Origin: Streptomyces sp. NBC_01431
GTDB taxonomy: Bacteria; Actinomycetota; Actinomycetes; Streptomycetales; Streptomycetaceae
NCBI RefSeq assembly: GCF_036231355.1
Contig: NZ_CP109496.1
Span: 1,178,001 to 1,242,000 of the forward strand
Length of the DNA stretch: 64,000 nucleotides
Reading direction: 5' to 3'
The notes beneath the pieces were generated by a model. That model saw nothing but the letters and a program-made list of their open reading frames with translations. It had not been told where the DNA came from and searched no databases. Position numbers and translations under genes: made by a program. Shown one piece after another: positions 35,593 through 44,605 of this stretch. Every line of letters begins with the position of its first letter. The first letter of the stretch is position 1.

Positions 35593-36408
35593 GTGACCCA
35601 GCAGATTCCGCAGGTCCCCTCGACAGAGCCCGAGCTGTCCGGGGTGCGCAACTTCCGTGACGTGGGCGGGTTGCCGACCGTGGACGGTCTGCGGGTGCGC
35701 GGCGGCCGGCTCTTCCGCAGCGGACACCTCGCGCACGCCACCGAGGCGGACGCGGCCTTCCTCGCCACCCTCGGACTGCACACGGTCTTCGACTTCCGCA
35801 ACGCGGGCGACCACAAGCTGGAAGGCCCGGACATCGCGCTGCCGGGCGTGCGCAACATCAACATTCCGCTGACCGATCCGGCCGACGGCGCGGAGTTCTG
35901 GAAGATGGTCCGCGACGGCGGGCTCGCCGAACTGCGCTCCGCCCTGTCCGACGGCCGAGCCGCGGACCGGATGATCCACTCGTACCGGGAGATCATCACC
36001 CGGCGCACCGCCGAGCACAGCCGGGTCCTGCACGCGCTCGCCGAGGACAGCGTCCCGGCGCTGATGCACTGCGCCGCGGGCAAGGACCGGGCGGGTCTTT
36101 CCATCGCCGTGGCGCTGCTCGCGGTCGGCGTCGAGCGGGACGCCATCGAGGCGGACTACCTCAAGTCCAACGAGCCGCACCGCCGCTACAAGGTGCGCCG
36201 CACCAGCGAGTCGGCGGACGCGATGTCCCCCGAGGTCATGGAGCTCCTGAGCCCCCTCTTCGACGCCCGCGCCAGCTATCTGCACGCGGCCTTCGACACC
36301 ATCGACAAGACCTGGGGCAGCACCGAACGCTACTTCTCCCAGGGTCTCGGTCTCGCCCCCGAGACCCGCGCGCGGCTGCGCGAGCGTCTCCTGGACGGTG
36401 CGGTGTGA
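35593..36408 (+). CDS. Tyrosine-protein phosphatase (lipid-phosphatase-like, DUF1706-type fold)
   Basis: A 271-aa protein phosphatase of the PtpB/Y_phosphatase3 kind. GVRNFRDVGGLPT (about residue 16) is the family N-terminal signature. The active-site loop is HCAAGKDRAG (CX5R with Cys near 161), including the Lys-Asp that gives activity on phosphoinositides in relatives. The GTG at 35593 has AGGAG 6 nt upstream and decides the start over an upstream ATG at 35530. It ends 4 bp from the convergent DUF6126 gene. Confidence 0.88.
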   Translation: MTQQIPQVPSTEPELSGVRNFRDVGGLPTVDGLRVRGGRLFRSGHLAHATEADAAFLATLGLHTVFDFRNAGDHKLEGPDIALPGVRNINIPLTDPADGAEFWKMVRDGGLAELRSALSDGRAADRMIHSYREIITRRTAEHSRVLHALAEDSVPALMHCAAGKDRAGLSIAVALLAVGVERDAIEADYLKSNEPHRRYKVRRTSESADAMSPEVMELLSPLFDARASYLHAAFDTIDKTWGSTERYFSQGLGLAPETRARLRERLLDGAV

Positions 36409-36412
36409 CCCG

Positions 36413-36583
36413 CTACTTCGCGCCCACCGCGAAGAGCAGGTAGAGGAAGCCGGCGAAGATGTGCCCGGCGATGAGGTAGGCGAAGAGCCGGACCACCAGC
36501 CCCCGGGGGAACTTGGTCTCCGCCGTCTCCTCGATGTTCTTGCGGGGTGTCGCCGCGACGGGCGCGCTCTCGTGCTCGGACAT
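36413..36583 (-). CDS. DUF6126 family small membrane protein
   Basis: A 56-aa protein: a polar N-terminal 26 residues (MSEHESAPVAATPRK...) then one long hydrophobic segment LVVRLFAYLIAGHIFAGFLY. The composition and its place just after an XRE-cupin regulator fit DUF6126. GAGAGGACGGG lies upstream of the ATG. It is probably co-transcribed with the regulator, 15 nt away. The function is unknown; it may be a membrane partner of the regulator or of the hopanoid system next door. Confidence 0.8.
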   Translation of the reverse strand: MSEHESAPVAATPRKNIEETAETKFPRGLVVRLFAYLIAGHIFAGFLYLLFAVGAK

Positions 36584-36598
36584 GTCTGTCCCGTCCTC

Positions 36599-37192
36599 TC
36601 AGCTGTGCGGGTGGTGCGGATGCGGATCGGGGCTCTGGAGCAGGGTGTGCACGAACAGGAACTCGGCTCCGCCGGGCGAGGCGGCGGAGATCCGGTGCGG
36701 GGTGAGCGAGTCGAAGTGCGCGCTGTCACCGGGGTCGAGTTCGTGGGTGGCGTCCCCCAGGCTGAGCCGGAGCCGGCCGGTCAGGACGTAGAGCCACTCC
36801 TCACCGGGGTGGACCCGGACGAGTTCGCGCTGCGTGCCGTACGGGACCTCGACGCGCAGTGCCTGCATGGCCCGGCCGGGGCCGCCGGTCTGGTGGTAGG
36901 TCCAGCCGTCGGCCTCGCGGGGCGCGGCGCGGCCGGCCCGGATGACGGGTTCGCGCTCGGGCGGCATCTCGCCGAGCAGTTCGGAAACCGTCGTACCGTA
37001 GATGCGGGCGAGCGCGAGCAGCATCGGCAGCGAGGGTTGCCTGGCGCCCGTCTCCAGCCGGGAGAGGTGCGCGGGCGAGAGACCGGCCCGCTGGGCGGCG
37101 GCCTCCAGGGTGAGACCGCGACGGCGGCGCAGTTCGCGCAGCCGGGGCGCGACGCCGGGGAGCGCCGCGACGTCGTCGGCAGGAGTGCTCAT
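36599..37192 (-). CDS. XRE-family regulator with C-terminal cupin domain
   Basis: A 197-aa transcription factor. The helix-turn-helix lies at about residues 17-70 (LRELRRRRGLTLEAAAQRAG, LSPAHLSRLETG) and the cupin sensor at about 105-185 (VHPGEEWLYVLTGRLRLSLG, LDPGDSAHFDS, HRISA). Such regulators respond to small molecules or metals. Two palindromic sites lie directly upstream of its start, so autoregulation is likely. It sits between the hopanoid aminotransferase gene and DUF6126 and may control either. Confidence 0.9.
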   Translation of the reverse strand: MSTPADDVAALPGVAPRLRELRRRRGLTLEAAAQRAGLSPAHLSRLETGARQPSLPMLLALARIYGTTVSELLGEMPPEREPVIRAGRAAPREADGWTYHQTGGPGRAMQALRVEVPYGTQRELVRVHPGEEWLYVLTGRLRLSLGDATHELDPGDSAHFDSLTPHRISAASPGGAEFLFVHTLLQSPDPHPHHPHS

Positions 37193-37212
37193 GCACTCCA
37201 TTCAGACAGGTC

Positions 37213-37249
37213 TTTGCCTCAGGGACAAACTTTTTGCCTCTGAGGCAAA
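37213..37249. promoter_or_regulatory. Two-site operator upstream of the XRE-cupin gene
   Basis: TTTGCCTCTGAGGCAAA at 37233-37249 is a perfect 8-1-8 palindrome. TTTGCCTCAGGGACAAA at 37213-37229 is the same site with imperfect right arm. Their centres are exactly 20 bp apart, about two helical turns, which suits cooperative binding of two dimers. The sites lie 21-57 bp before the regulator start and close to the stop of the aminotransferase gene. Confidence 0.75.
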
Positions 37250-37258
37250 TTTCCCTCG

Positions 37259-38695
37259 CTAGCGGTTGGCGACCGCCTGCTTGACCAGGGTGCGGCCGAA
37301 GTCCCACATGAGTCCGCCGCCGCCGTGCGCGTCGTCCATGACGGCGGTGAAGGCCTCGACGAACCGGTCGACCTCGCGTTCCTTGATGGTCAGCGGCGGA
37401 ATCAGCTTGATCACTTCCAGATGGTCGCCGGAGACCTGGGTGAGGATGCGGTGTTTCTGGAGCAGCGGCACGACGACCATCTGCGCGAACAATCCCTTGC
37501 GGGCCGCCTGGAGCATGGTCCAGCGGCTGCGCAGTTTGAGCGAGGACGGCCTGCCGAACTCGATGCCGATCATGAGCCCGCGCCCTCGTACGTCCGAGAG
37601 CAGTTCGTAGCGGTCGATGAGGGCGGCGAGCCGGGTCCGCAGCAGATCGCCGGTGGTGCGGGCGTTCTCGATCACCGACTCGTCCGCCATGACCGACAGG
37701 ACGGCGAGGCCGGCCGCCATCGCCTGGGCGTTGGAGCCGAAGCTCGCCGAGTGGACGAGGACCCGGTCCATGGACGAGTAGACCTTTTTGAAGATCCACT
37801 CCTTGCCCAGGGTGGCGCCGACCGGCACGTACCCGCCCGAGAGCGCCTTCGCGACGCACACCAGGTCCGGTTCGACGCCCTGGTCGTGCTGGTAGGCGTA
37901 GAAGTCACCGGTCCGGCCGAGGCCGGTCTGCACCTCGTCGGCGATGAGCAGCGCCTTGTGCCGGTGCAGCAGTTCCTGCGCGGCGAGCAGATAGCCGGGC
38001 GGCGCCTCGTGCACGCCCTTGCCCTGGATCGGCTCGACGATGAGCGCGGCCACGTCTCCCCGCTTCAACTCCCTTTCCAGGGCGGCGAGATCACCGAGCG
38101 GCAGCGCCGTGTCGGGCAGGAGCGGCGCGAAGCCGTCGCGGAATCCGGACTCGCCGTTGACCGACAGGGAACCGGTCGTCAGGCCGTGGAAGGCGTGCGA
38201 GCAGTACAGGACGCGGGGCTTGCCGGTGGCGTACCGGGCGAATTTGAGGGCGGTCTCCACGGCCTCGGTGCCACTGTTGCCGAAGAACACCCGGTCCAGG
38301 TGCGGACTGTGCGCGAGGAGCTTCTCGGCGAGCAGTCCGGGCAGCGGCTGGCAGTCGAAGCGGGTCAGGTCGGCGAGCGAGGCGTCGAGCACGTCGTGCA
38401 GGGCCTTGCGGACGACGGGGTGGTGACGGCCCAGGCCCATCACCCCGAAGCCGGCGAGCATGTCGAGGTAGTCGTTGCCCTCGGCGTCCCAGAAGTACGC
38501 GCCCTCGGCCCGCTCGTAGACCTTGTCGAAGCCGATGGTGTGCAGCATTCGGGGAAGCTGGTGGTTGAGGTACTTGGCGTGCAGTTCGTAGCGTTCGGCC
38601 CCGCGTGCGGCGAGGAGTTCCGCAAGGTCGAAGCCCTTGGCTCCAGAACCTTCGGGGGTCGGTGGTGCGAAGCCCTTCGGCTCGCCGTCGGTCAT
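37259..38695 (-). CDS. hpnO: HpnO-type hopanoid aminotransferase
   Basis: A 478-aa class III PLP aminotransferase. [18 protein letters not shown] and [12 protein letters not shown] bind the cofactor phosphate and ring. The Asp is in [13 protein letters not shown] and the Schiff-base Lys in [12 protein letters not shown]. Its place at the end of the hopanoid operon suggests it aminates the ribosylhopane-derived aldehyde to aminobacteriohopanetriol. The start overlaps the dxs stop (ATGA). The long N-terminal lead (to about residue 40) is typical of the actinobacterial form. Confidence 0.88.
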   Translation of the reverse strand: MTDGEPKGFAPPTPEGSGAKGFDLAELLAARGAERYELHAKYLNHQLPRMLHTIGFDKVYERAEGAYFWDAEGNDYLDMLAGFGVMGLGRHHPVVRKALHDVLDASLADLTRFDCQPLPGLLAEKLLAHSPHLDRVFFGNSGTEAVETALKFARYATGKPRVLYCSHAFHGLTTGSLSVNGESGFRDGFAPLLPDTALPLGDLAALERELKRGDVAALIVEPIQGKGVHEAPPGYLLAAQELLHRHKALLIADEVQTGLGRTGDFYAYQHDQGVEPDLVCVAKALSGGYVPVGATLGKEWIFKKVYSSMDRVLVHSASFGSNAQAMAAGLAVLSVMADESVIENARTTGDLLRTRLAALIDRYELLSDVRGRGLMIGIEFGRPSSLKLRSRWTMLQAARKGLFAQMVVVPLLQKHRILTQVSGDHLEVIKLIPPLTIKEREVDRFVEAFTAVMDDAHGGGGLMWDFGRTLVKQAVANR

Positions 38696-40599
38696 GCGTC
38701 GATCTCCTTGTCGGCCGCCGCGGCGGCTTCCTCCGTGGCCGCCAGTGCGGCACCGATCCGTCCCGCGATCTCCACCGGTGTGAGCCCGATGTCGGCCAGC
38801 ACCTCGGCGCGCTTGGCGTGCGCGAGGAACTGCTCGGGGATGCCGAAGGTACGCAGCGGGACGTCGACCCCGGCGTCGCGCAGAGCCTGCCCGACGGCCC
38901 AACCGACGCCGCCCGTACGGACGTTGTCCTCGGCGACGGCGACCAGCCGGTGCCGAGCGGCCAGCGGGGCCAGCTGTTCGTCGACGGGTTTGACCCAGCG
39001 AGGGTCGAGCACCGTGCACGTGATGCCGCGCCCGGCGAGCAGCTCGGCCGCCTGGAGGCAGACCGGCGCGAGGACACCCACCGCCACGAGCAGCACGTCG
39101 GCGTCCTCGTCGGCACGCAGCACGTCCATGCCGCCGATCCTGGCGACGGCCGGAACGTCGGGCCCGACGGACTCCTTGGGGAAGCGCAGGACCGTCGGCG
39201 CGTCGGCCACGTCCACGGCCTCGCGCAGCTGGGCCCGCAGCTGGCCGGCGTCGCGCGGCGCGGCGATCCTGAGCCCCGGTACGACCTGGAGCACCGACAG
39301 GTCCCACATGCCGTTGTGCGAGGGGCCGTCGACGCCGGTCACCCCGGCCCGGTCCAGGACGAAGGTCACCGCGCACCTGTGCAGCGCGACGTCCATCAGC
39401 AGTTGGTCGAAGGCCCGGTTGAGAAAGGTCGCGTACACGGCGACGACCGGGTGCAGACCACCGGTGGCGAGCCCGGCCGCACAGACCGCCGCGTGCTGCT
39501 CGGCGATACCGACGTCCCACACCCGCTCCGGGAAGCGCTCGGCGAACGCGCTGAGACCGGTGGGGTGCAGCATGGCCGCCGTGATGGCGACGATGTCCGG
39601 CCGCTGGGCGCCGAGTTGAGCGAGTTCGGCGCCGAACACCGACGTCCAGGAAGGCCCGCTGGAGGGGGTGAGGGGCTCGCAGGTGAGGGGGTCCATCGCG
39701 CCGACCGTGTGGAAGCGGTCGGCCTCGTCGTCGAGCGCGGGCTGATAGCCGCGGCCCTTCTCGGTCAGGCAGTGCACGAGTACGGGTCCGTGGAAGCGCT
39801 GGGCCCGCCGCAGCGCCGACTCGACCGCCTCGGTGTCGTGTCCGTCGATCGGTCCGACGTACTTCAGGCCGAGGTCCTCGAACATGCCCTGCGGGGCGAA
39901 CGCGTCCTTGAAGCCCTTCTTCGCGCCGTGCAGCGACTCGTACAGCGGCTGCCCCACGACGGGCGTGTGCTGGAGGACTTCCTTGCCCCAGGCCAGTATC
40001 CGCTCGTAGCCGTCGGTGGTGCGCAGCGTGGCCAGGTGGTTGGCGAGCCCGCCGGTGGTCGGCCCGTACGAGCGCTCGTTGTCGTTGACGACGATGATCA
40101 GTGGCCGGTCCCGGGCGGCGGCGATGTTGTTGAGCGCCTCCCAGGCCATGCCGCCGGTGAGCGCTCCGTCCCCTATGACGGCGACGACGTGGCCGTCCCT
40201 GCCGAGCACCTGGTTGGCCTTGGCGAGCCCGTCCGCCCAGCCGAGCGCGGTGGAGGCGTGCGAGTTCTCGATGACGTCGTGCTCGGACTCGGCGCGCGAG
40301 GGGTAGCCGGAGAGGCCGCCCTTGGTGCGCAGCTTCGAGAAGTCCTGCCGACCGGTGAGGAGTTTGTGGACGTAGCTCTGGTGTCCGGTGTCCCACAGGA
40401 TGCGGTCGACCGGTGAATCGAAGGCCCGGTGCAGGGCGATGGAGAGCTCGACCACCCCCAGGTTGGGTCCCAGGTGGCCCCCGGTCCGCGCCACCGCGCT
40501 GATCAGGAACTCCCTTATCTCATGGGCGAGTTGGCCGAGTTCGTCGCGGTCAAGCGCTCGCAGGTCGTGCGGCCCCCCGATGGTCTCCAAGATCGTCAC
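38692..40599 (-). CDS. dxs: 1-deoxy-D-xylulose-5-phosphate synthase
   Basis: A 635-aa thiamine-diphosphate enzyme that condenses pyruvate and glyceraldehyde-3-phosphate, the entry to the MEP isoprenoid pathway. Motifs: [19 protein letters not shown] (His for substrate), [18 protein letters not shown], the ThDP/Mg site GDGALTGGM...N, and the transketolase-like [15 protein letters not shown]. All look intact. Placed in the hopanoid operon it should raise precursor supply; a housekeeping copy is expected elsewhere. It starts with GTG, 241 bp after hpnH, a gap much longer than others in the operon. Confidence 0.95.
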   Translation of the reverse strand: MTILETIGGPHDLRALDRDELGQLAHEIREFLISAVARTGGHLGPNLGVVELSIALHRAFDSPVDRILWDTGHQSYVHKLLTGRQDFSKLRTKGGLSGYPSRAESEHDVIENSHASTALGWADGLAKANQVLGRDGHVVAVIGDGALTGGMAWEALNNIAAARDRPLIIVVNDNERSYGPTTGGLANHLATLRTTDGYERILAWGKEVLQHTPVVGQPLYESLHGAKKGFKDAFAPQGMFEDLGLKYVGPIDGHDTEAVESALRRAQRFHGPVLVHCLTEKGRGYQPALDDEADRFHTVGAMDPLTCEPLTPSSGPSWTSVFGAELAQLGAQRPDIVAITAAMLHPTGLSAFAERFPERVWDVGIAEQHAAVCAAGLATGGLHPVVAVYATFLNRAFDQLLMDVALHRCAVTFVLDRAGVTGVDGPSHNGMWDLSVLQVVPGLRIAAPRDAGQLRAQLREAVDVADAPTVLRFPKESVGPDVPAVARIGGMDVLRADEDADVLLVAVGVLAPVCLQAAELLAGRGITCTVLDPRWVKPVDEQLAPLAARHRLVAVAEDNVRTGGVGWAVGQALRDAGVDVPLRTFGIPEQFLAHAKRAEVLADIGLTPVEIAGRIGAALAATEEAAAAADKEIDA

Positions 40600-40840
40600 G
40601 CTCGGGCCCCCTCTTTCGGATCCTGTTCAGCTCACGATCAAGCTCAGGCGTGACCCGCGCCGTCGACTGCCGGAGCCCCGATGTCCGGTGTGCGCGTCGT
40701 CGTGGACCGCACCGGGACGGGTGCGTCCCCGCCCACCGCCACCGGCCCGGCCCGGATGCGCCGCTGGGTGGCGGATCACCCCTGGCCGGGCCGGCGGCGC
40801 GGTGAGCCCCGGGGAGACCGGCCCCCCGGGGCCCGTCACG

Positions 40841-41863
40841 TCAGCCGCGGTTTCCCTGGACGGTCTCGCGCACCGCCCTGAGCGACTCCTTCAGCGACCC
40901 CATGGTCGCGAGCACGGCGGTCGGCTCGTAGCCGCAGTGCGCCATGCAGTTCGCACACCGCTCGTCCTTGCCGCGGCCGTACTTGCTCCAGTCGGTGTCC
41001 TCGACCAGCTCCCGGTACGTCGGCACGTACCCGTCGCTCATCAGGTAGCAGGGCCGCTGCCAGCCGAAGAGCGAGTAGTTCGGGATCGCCCACGCCGTGC
41101 ACGGGAAGTCCGCCTTGCCCTCCAGGAAGTCCAGGAAGAGCGGCGAGTGGTTGAGCCGCCAGCGCCTGCGGTTGCCGCCGGCGAAAGCCTTCTTGAACAG
41201 CTCCCGGGTCTGCTCGACGCCCAGGAAGTGCTCCTGGTCGGGTGCCTTCTCGTAGGCGTACGCGGGCGAGATCATCATCTCGTCGACCTTGAGGTCGTCA
41301 TTGAGGAAGTTGAGGACCTCGATGATGGTCTGCGGGGTGTCGGTGTTGAAGAACGTCGAGTTGGTGGTGACCCGGAAGCCCTGCCGCTTGGCCTCCTTGA
41401 TCGCCTCCACCGCCTCGTCGAAGACGCCCTCCTTCGCCACCGACTCGTCGTGCCGCTCGCGCAGCCCGTCGATGTGCACGGCGAAGGCGAAGTACGGCGA
41501 CGGCGTGAAGTCCTTGAGCTTCTTGCGCATCAGCAGGGCATTGGTGCACAGGAAGACGTACTTCCTCTTCGCCACCAACTGCCGCACGATCTCATCGATC
41601 TGAGGGTGCATCAGCGGTTCGCCGCCCGCGATGGAAACCATCGGCGCCCCGGATTCGAGGACCGCTCCGACGGCCTGCGCCACCGGCATGCGCTGCTTCA
41701 GGATCCCGGCCGGATGCTGGATCTTTCCGCAGCCCTCGCATTTGAGGTTGCAGGCGAAGAGCGGTTCCAGCTCGACGATCAGCGGGAACTTCTCACGCCT
41801 GCGCAACTTCTGTTCAAAAAGATAGGTCCCGACCCTGATGGACTGACGAAGCGGCATGGCCAT
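40841..41863 (-). CDS. hpnH: Adenosyl-hopene transferase HpnH (radical SAM)
   Basis: A 340-aa radical SAM enzyme with the cluster motif C38-xxx-C42-xx-C45 (ACNLKCEGCGK), SIAGGEPLMHP (SAM-binding) and a C-terminal cysteine set (ERCANCMAHCGYE). It adds the 5'-deoxyadenosyl radical to diploptene to form adenosylhopane, the first step of side-chain extension. The ATG at 41863 sits behind AGGAGGTGA, in which the TGA is the hpnG stop, so the genes are coupled. A longer start at 41902 is less likely. Confidence 0.95.
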   Translation of the reverse strand: MAMPLRQSIRVGTYLFEQKLRRREKFPLIVELEPLFACNLKCEGCGKIQHPAGILKQRMPVAQAVGAVLESGAPMVSIAGGEPLMHPQIDEIVRQLVAKRKYVFLCTNALLMRKKLKDFTPSPYFAFAVHIDGLRERHDESVAKEGVFDEAVEAIKEAKRQGFRVTTNSTFFNTDTPQTIIEVLNFLNDDLKVDEMMISPAYAYEKAPDQEHFLGVEQTRELFKKAFAGGNRRRWRLNHSPLFLDFLEGKADFPCTAWAIPNYSLFGWQRPCYLMSDGYVPTYRELVEDTDWSKYGRGKDERCANCMAHCGYEPTAVLATMGSLKESLRAVRETVQGNRG

Positions 41864-41868
41864 CTGGC

Positions 41869-42516
41869 TCACCTCCTGGGGAGCAGCAAAGAACGGTGCC
41901 ATTCAAAGAACGCGGGAAGGACGGCACGAAGAACGCGGAAGGCTGATATTCCACCGCGTACCGTGCCAATTCGGACGAGTTCATGTTCTGGAGCGTCCAC
42001 GACCACCCGTACGGCCGCAACCGGACGCGCTCCGGTCCGCACGGCGGTCCACAGCGTGGCGGCGGACTCCATGTCCACCGCGATGGCCCCGGTCGCCCTC
42101 AGATCGGCCCGCTCGGGCCCTCGTACGACGTGGTCGGAGCCGGTGAGCGGGCCGGTGTGGACGGTGCGGCCCGGCAGCGCCTCGGCGAGCGCCTTGGCGA
42201 GCACCTCGGTGTCGGTGCATTCGGTGGAGCCCCGCGGGTCGCGGGTTTCCTCGGCGACGACCAGGTCCCCGGGGTGCATCCCGGGGACGAGGCCGGCGCA
42301 GAAGCCTGAGGCGATGACCGCCGCGTCGTGGTTCACGGCCGCCCCCAGCGCGCCCGCCACAGCCCGTTCGGCGGCCCGGGGGCCCATGCCGGTGCGCAGC
42401 ACGGTGACCGGGGCGCCCGCGCCGGTCCGGGCGGCGCCGCGCAGCGCCAGCCGCTCGATGGTGAGCGCGCACGCGATCACCAGCGGCAGGGGCTGCGGGG
42501 CCTGGGGAGCTTCCAT
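41869..42516 (-). CDS. hpnG: HpnG, adenosylhopane nucleosidase/phosphorylase
   Basis: A 215-aa member of the purine nucleoside phosphorylase/MTA nucleosidase fold, short but complete. VIASGFCAGLVPGMHPGDLVVA gives the phosphate/ribose site, AIAVDMESAATLW the ribose-binding Glu, and VRVVVDAPEH the base-binding Asp. It removes adenine from adenosylhopane to give (phospho)ribosylhopane. Its ATG overlaps the shc stop (TGATG). Confidence 0.92.
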   Translation of the reverse strand: MEAPQAPQPLPLVIACALTIERLALRGAARTGAGAPVTVLRTGMGPRAAERAVAGALGAAVNHDAAVIASGFCAGLVPGMHPGDLVVAEETRDPRGSTECTDTEVLAKALAEALPGRTVHTGPLTGSDHVVRGPERADLRATGAIAVDMESAATLWTAVRTGARPVAAVRVVVDAPEHELVRIGTVRGGISAFRVLRAVLPAFFEWHRSLLLPRR

Positions 42517-44498
42517 CAACTCCCCTTGGTGGCGTTGGGGGAGAACGGTTCTCCATGGACGTAGCGACCCAGCGCGGTCAGCGGGAAGACCTGCCGGTAG
42601 AGGTGGTAGTTGATCGAGAAATCCCAGGGGAAGCCCGTACCGGTGAAGTACGGCTCGTCCCAGGAGCCGTCCTCGCGCTGGTTCTCGGCGAGCCAGACGA
42701 TGCCTCGCTCGGCGGCCTTGCCGTCCCGCTCCCCCGCCGCGAGCAGCGCGAGCAGCGCCCAGGCGGTCTGCGAGGCCGTCGAGGGCCCCCGGCCCATCCA
42801 TTCGGTCTCGCCGTACGAGCGCAGGTCCTCACCCCAGCCGCCGTCGTCGTTCTGTACGGATTCCAGCCAGGCGACCGCCCGGCGGATCGCGGGGTGCGAG
42901 GCGGGGATCCCGGCGGCGGTCAGCGCGGGCACCACCGAACCTGTTCCGTAGACGTAGTTGACGCCCCAGCGGCCGAACCAGGCGCCGTTGGCCTCCTGTT
43001 CGGCGAGCAGCCACTCGATGCCGTGCCGGGTGCGCGGATCGTGCGACTTGCCCTCGAAGGCGAGCATCTCCACCATGTGCGCGGTGACGTCGGCCGACGG
43101 CGGGTCGATGACCTCGCCGAAGTCGCAGAACGGCAGCCGGTTGGGAAAGGCGCTGGTGTTGTCGGCGTCGAACGCGCCCCAGGCGCCGTTCTTCGACTGC
43201 ATGCCGAGGCTCCAGCGCGCCCCCCGGGCGATGGCGGCCTCGATCTTCTCCGGCTCTGGGTGCCGCACGCGGCGCAGCGCCAGGATCACTTCGGCGGTGT
43301 CGTCGATGTCCGGGTAGTTGTCGTTGTGGAACTCGAACGCCCAGCCGCCGGGGTCGAGTTGGGGCCTGCGTACGACCCAGTCGCCGGGGCGGGTGATCTC
43401 CTCGCCGAGCATCCAGTCGGCCGCCTTGACCAGGGCGGGATGGTCGGCGGGCAGGCCCGCGTCGGCGAGCGCGATGGTGGCCAGGCAGGTGTCCCACACC
43501 GGGGACTGACAGGCCTCGATCATCCGGGCGCCGTCCTCGCGCCACACGGCGAACCGGTCGAGCGACTCCAACCCGGCCCGCATCACGGGGTGTTGGAGGT
43601 CGTAGCCGAGCAGGTGCAGGGCGATCACGGAGTACACGGCGGGTGGCTGGATGCCGCCCCAGCAGCCGTCGTTCTCCTGGCGCTCGATGATCCAGCGGGC
43701 GGCGCTGCGCATCGCGGCCCGGCGCAGCTTGCGGGGCGCCACCTTGCGGTAGCCGTGCAGCACCTGGTCGAGCCGCTGGAAGACGCCGTCCCAACTCGCC
43801 ATCGGGGCAAGGGGTTTGGCCGGATTGGGGGTGCGGGCGTCGGTGTGCAGCTCATCGAGCGGGAAGGGCGCGGGCCGTACCGGGCGCTTCGCGGAGACCA
43901 CGGTGAGCGGCACGATGGTCTGCCGGGCCCAGCAGCCGAAGTCGTAGATGTTGAGCGGGACCCACTTGGGCAGGAAGATCAGCTCGGGCGGCAGCTCGGG
44001 CAGGTCGTCCCACTTCCACCAGCCGAACAGGGCCAGCCAGATCCGGGTGAACACCCGTGCCGAAGCGATTCCGCCGTTCGCCCTGATCCACCCGGAGGCG
44101 CGGGCCATGTGCGGGTCCTCGGGCCGGTCTCCGGCGAGTCTGAGGGCGACGTACGCCTCGATGGTGGTGGACAGTTCGCCGGGGCCGCCGAAGAAGGTGG
44201 CCCAGGTTCCGTCGTCCCGCTGCTCGCCCCGGATGAACAGGGCGGCCGCCTGGACGGTCTTCTCGTCCTGCACCCCGAGGAACTGGCGAAGCAGCAGATC
44301 CTCGGCGTCCATGGTGACGTTGGTCTCCAGGTCGCCCTTCCACCAGCCCTGGGCGTCCTGCCTGCCGAGCAGGTGCTCGATGCCGCGTTCCGCGGCCCCC
44401 CGTGCGGCGTCGAGCACCGTGTCCGCGCCGGGTGGTGCACTGGCCGCGGCGGCGCGGGGCCGCGGGGCCCCGGTGCTTCCGTCGGTCGTCGCTGTCAT
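42516..44498 (-). CDS. shc: Squalene-hopene cyclase
   Basis: A 660-aa membrane-associated triterpene cyclase. The protonating motif is DIDDTA (about residues 397-402). QW repeats are visible, for example QDAQGWW, QENDGCWGG, QSKNGAWGAF, QNDDGGWGE and QREDGSWDE. The Phe/Tyr-rich cavity segment WFGRWGVNYVYGTG is present. It folds squalene to hopene/hopanol in one step. It precedes hpnG with a TGATG overlap and follows the prenyl synthase gene by 107 bp. Confidence 0.97.
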   Translation of the reverse strand: MTATTDGSTGAPRPRAAAASAPPGADTVLDAARGAAERGIEHLLGRQDAQGWWKGDLETNVTMDAEDLLLRQFLGVQDEKTVQAAALFIRGEQRDDGTWATFFGGPGELSTTIEAYVALRLAGDRPEDPHMARASGWIRANGGIASARVFTRIWLALFGWWKWDDLPELPPELIFLPKWVPLNIYDFGCWARQTIVPLTVVSAKRPVRPAPFPLDELHTDARTPNPAKPLAPMASWDGVFQRLDQVLHGYRKVAPRKLRRAAMRSAARWIIERQENDGCWGGIQPPAVYSVIALHLLGYDLQHPVMRAGLESLDRFAVWREDGARMIEACQSPVWDTCLATIALADAGLPADHPALVKAADWMLGEEITRPGDWVVRRPQLDPGGWAFEFHNDNYPDIDDTAEVILALRRVRHPEPEKIEAAIARGARWSLGMQSKNGAWGAFDADNTSAFPNRLPFCDFGEVIDPPSADVTAHMVEMLAFEGKSHDPRTRHGIEWLLAEQEANGAWFGRWGVNYVYGTGSVVPALTAAGIPASHPAIRRAVAWLESVQNDDGGWGEDLRSYGETEWMGRGPSTASQTAWALLALLAAGERDGKAAERGIVWLAENQREDGSWDEPYFTGTGFPWDFSINYHLYRQVFPLTALGRYVHGEPFSPNATKGS

Positions 44499-44605
44499 GG
44501 CTTCCCCTTCGTGCAGTAGCTACTTCTGCTGTGCTGGGGTCTCCGTCGGACGGAGCCCGGTCTCCCGGGCCCTTCCGGCGACTGCGAGTCATATGCGAAT
44601 GGTGA

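Noticed and set aside
40627..40839. Small frame in the hpnH-dxs gap as a possible ispG remnant
   Set aside because: Gly/Arg/Pro-rich product with no IspG motif (no Cys cluster).
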